Below, piece by piece: positions 32,045 to 33,831 of a stretch of 33,831 bases of DNA. This DNA comes from Alphaproteobacteria bacterium UBA2966 (GTDB lineage: Bacteria > Pseudomonadota > Alphaproteobacteria > UBA2966), in the NCBI GenBank assembly GCA_002348365.1, contig DEBC01000002.1, forward strand, positions 1 to 33,831, read 5' to 3'. Both the position numbers and the translations under genes were made by a program. The notes beneath the pieces are model-generated. The model searched no databases, was not told the origin of the DNA, and saw only the letters and a program-made list of their open reading frames with translations. Within the stretch, counting starts at the first letter, position 1. Every line of letters begins with the position of its first letter.

Positions 32045-33493
32045 ATGGAACATTTCGGCATGTACATCGACGGCGAACGCTGTGAAGCCGCAGGCGGCGC
32101 CTGGTTCGATACCGACAACCCCTACACGGCCGCGCCGTGGGCCAAGGTCGCCAAGGGCGACGCCGGTGACGCCGATCGTGCCGTTCAAGCCGCATACCGT
32201 GCCTTCACGTCAGGCGAATGGCCCAAGATGAAGGCGGCGGACCGCGGCAAGTTGCTCCATCGTCTTGGTGACCTGGTTCTGGAGAACTTCGAAGAGCTCG
32301 CCCAGGCCGAGACACGCGACAACGGCAAGGTCATCAGCGAGACGCGCAACCAGATGCGTACCATGGCCGACTGGTATCACTATTACGGCGGTCTCGCCGA
32401 CAAGATCCAGGGCGACACCGTTCCCGTCGATGAGGATTCCTTCCTCAACTACACCCGCTTCGAGCCCCTCGGCGTCTGCGTTGCCGTCACACCGTGGAAT
32501 TCGCCGCTACGGCTTCTCTCGTGGAAACTCGCGCCGGCCCTCGCCGCAGGCAATACGATGGTGATCAAGCCGTCGAGTAATACCTCGACCTCTTCGCTGG
32601 TATTCATGCGTCTCGTCGAAGAAGCCGGATTCCCCGCCGGCGTCGTCAATGTCGTCACCGGTGGCGGCGGCGAAGTCGGCATGACGCTCGTCGAACACCC
32701 GTTGACCGCCAAGATCGCCTTTACCGGCAGCACCGAGGCGGGCACGCAGGTTTATGAGGCCGGCGCGCGGCACCTGAAGAGAGTGACGCTTGAGCTCGGC
32801 GGCAAGTCTCCGAACATCCTGTTTGCCGACGCCGATCTCGAAAAAGCCATCCCTGGTGTGGTCGCGGGCATCTTCGCCTCGACCGGCCAGACTTGCATCG
32901 CGGGCTCCCGCCTGTTGGTGCAGGACAGCATCCACGAAGAGGTCCTGAACAAGATCGTGGCCGTCGCTTCATCGCGGAAGATGGGCGATCCCACACACGA
33001 GGACACCCAACTCGGTCCCGTGGCAACGGCCTCCCAGTTCGACACGATCATGGAATACGTCGACGTCGCCAAAGCAGATGGCGCGGAGCTGATGTGCGGC
33101 GGCGGACAGGGAAGCGGTCCGGAATGTGGCGATGGCCGCTTCGTGGAAGCGACCATATTCGACGGTGTCGACAACAAGATGCGCATCGCCCAGGAGGAGG
33201 TCTTCGGCCCCGTCCTCTCGGTCATCTGCTTCAAGGATGACGAAGAAGCCATCACTATTGCCAACGATATCGACTTCGGTCTCGCCGCCGGTATCTGGAC
33301 CGAGAACCTGAGCCGGGCCCACAAAGTCGCCCGGGGCGTGCAGTCGGGCACGGTGTGGGTCAACACCTATCGCCAGCAGTCGCCCATGATGCCATTCGGC
33401 GGCTACAAGAAATCCGGACTGGGACGTGAATCAGGTTCCGCGATGATCCGCGAGTACCTGCAGCAAAAAAGCGTCTGGGTAGGCTTGGACTGA
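32045..33493 (+). CDS. Aldehyde dehydrogenase family protein (NAD(P)-dependent)
   Basis: 482 residues, the standard ALDH length. Asn152 in VTPWNSPLRLL, Glu250 in VTLELGGKSPN and the nucleophile Cys284 in STGQTCIAGSR form the catalytic site; FTGSTEAGTQV binds the cofactor and EEVFGPVLSVICF and PFGGYKKSGLGRESG are family blocks. It oxidises an aldehyde to the acid; the substrate is unknown. The distance from the preceding dehydrogenase gene and the repeat between them suggest its own promoter. AAGGAG lies about 11 bases upstream of the ATG. The gene is flanked on both sides by copies of the same palindromic repeat. Confidence 0.95.
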   Translation: MEHFGMYIDGERCEAAGGAWFDTDNPYTAAPWAKVAKGDAGDADRAVQAAYRAFTSGEWPKMKAADRGKLLHRLGDLVLENFEELAQAETRDNGKVISETRNQMRTMADWYHYYGGLADKIQGDTVPVDEDSFLNYTRFEPLGVCVAVTPWNSPLRLLSWKLAPALAAGNTMVIKPSSNTSTSSLVFMRLVEEAGFPAGVVNVVTGGGGEVGMTLVEHPLTAKIAFTGSTEAGTQVYEAGARHLKRVTLELGGKSPNILFADADLEKAIPGVVAGIFASTGQTCIAGSRLLVQDSIHEEVLNKIVAVASSRKMGDPTHEDTQLGPVATASQFDTIMEYVDVAKADGAELMCGGGQGSGPECGDGRFVEATIFDGVDNKMRIAQEEVFGPVLSVICFKDDEEAITIANDIDFGLAAGIWTENLSRAHKVARGVQSGTVWVNTYRQQSPMMPFGGYKKSGLGRESGSAMIREYLQQKSVWVGLD

Positions 33494-33512
33494 TTCATAA
33501 ACCTCTCCCCCA

Positions 33513-33554
33513 CCCTAATTCCCCTCCCCCGAACCTGGGGGAGGGGAATTAGGG
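33513..33554. terminator. Perfect 18-pair palindrome after the aldehyde dehydrogenase gene
   Basis: CCCTAATTCCCCTCCCCC and its exact complement flank a 6-base GAACCT loop, 20 bases after the stop codon. It could stop transcription in either direction or belong to the neighbouring palindromic repeat family; there is no clear T-run. Confidence 0.65.
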
Positions 33555-33567
33555 GGCTACCTCATGG

Positions 33568-33650
33568 CCCCCCGCACGCGGGTGGAGAGGAGGAGAGTTG
33601 GTGGAGTATGGATTCCCTCTCCCCACGTAGGGAGGGGGACAGGGTGAGGG
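33568..33650. repeat. Tandem-hairpin palindromic repeat, copy 2 (downstream of aldehyde dehydrogenase)
   Basis: Bases 33568-33590 match 31945-31967 at 22 of 23 positions. About 23 bases later comes TTCCCTCTCCCC, a short loop, GGGAGGGGG and ACAGGGTGAGGG, matching the second hairpin of copy 1 with changes mainly in the loop. The order and spacing of the two hairpins are kept, so this is one composite element present twice. Confidence 0.72.
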
Positions 33651-33702
33651 TAGAAGGTTTGCTTGTGGATCAATCCCCAGAACATCCCCGGAGTAGACCC
33701 TC

Positions 33703-33831
33703 TTGAAACGATCTGAAGGCGCGGCCTTCGTCGCCACCCTGGGCGCCCTGCTCGCGGTAACGGCGACCGCGGTCGACATCATGATGCCCGCGCAGCCGAG
33801 CATCGCGCGGGCTTTTGAACTTCCCGAAAGC
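33703..33831 (+). CDS. MFS transporter, Bcr/CflA-like, N-terminus only (runs off the window)
   Basis: Forty-three codons are visible. After a short basic start (KRSEGA) comes a hydrophobic span FVATLGALLAVTATAVDIMMPAQPSIARAF, in which the V-D-x-x-x-P-A-x-P-x-I-A-x-x-[FL] pattern is typical of the first membrane span of Bcr/CflA-type drug exporters of the major facilitator superfamily. The start is a TTG at 33703 with GGAG nine bases upstream; no ATG fits in frame before the membrane span. The substrate cannot be judged. Confidence 0.65.
   Translation, partial: MKRSEGAAFVATLGALLAVTATAVDIMMPAQPSIARAFELPES

Overview
The window is GC-rich, densely coded bacterial chromosome, about 38 genes or gene remnants on both strands. 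Gene content (cytoplasmic-type sulfite dehydrogenase SoeABC, tricarballylate-dehydrogenase-like flavoprotein, M81/MlrC peptidase, EamA transporter, Rieske oxygenases without local reductases) suggests a proteobacterium, most likely an alphaproteobacterium with a broad catabolic range. That assignment is inference: no rRNA or other taxonomic marker is present. I see no tRNA, rRNA, insertion sequence, integrase, CRISPR array or origin.

Layout. 1-140 (-): start of a secreted Sel1-like protein. 291-5900 (+): an oxidative cluster with a TcuA-like FAD oxidoreductase, an ASCH-domain protein, a DUF1330 protein, two tandem paralogous Rieske oxygenase alpha subunits and a luciferase-like monooxygenase. 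6075-9051: a 40-residue membrane protein, a SlyD-type FKBP, a methyltransferase with a small partner, and an unknown protein. 9136-18734: scattered hydrolases and oxidoreductases (MlrC peptidase, GMC oxidoreductase, carboxymuconolactone-decarboxylase-like protein, amidase, a 5'-eroded alcohol dehydrogenase, ureidoglycolate-lyase-like protein, a frameshifted alpha/beta hydrolase, DUF488, a dihydroxyacetophenone-dioxygenase-like cupin). 18944-22215 (+): a MetF-like reductase, then a tight aminotransferase plus split thiamine-diphosphate decarboxylase operon. 22657-27947 (-): soeA-soeB-soeC followed by a peroxiredoxin-like gene. 28026-30665 (-): an AhpD-like protein, an EamA transporter and a formamidase-like hydrolase. 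30805-33831 (+): an isopropylmalate-dehydrogenase-like enzyme, an aldehyde dehydrogenase flanked by palindromic repeats, and the start of an MFS transporter.

The most notable feature is the peroxiredoxin-like gene at 22657-23304 (-). An in-frame TGA sits exactly where the family has its first catalytic cysteine (GSW-TGA-PYC), the frame stays open and conserved on both sides, and a hairpin with bacterial SECIS geometry follows the TGA. It is best read as a selenoprotein with a U-x-x-C redox site, missed by standard gene callers and lying 26 bases downstream of soeC. TGA is an ordinary stop for neighbouring genes, so recoding would be local.

The aminotransferase/ComDE-like decarboxylase operon faces the sulfite-oxidising operon. 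One reading is an organosulfonate route (amino-sulfonate to sulfopyruvate-like acid to aldehyde, sulfite release elsewhere, sulfite to sulfate by SoeABC). The substrate is not proven and no sulfite-releasing enzyme is in the window. Several genes are decaying: a frameshifted hydrolase, an alcohol dehydrogenase without its N-terminus, and two VOC/glyoxalase remnants.
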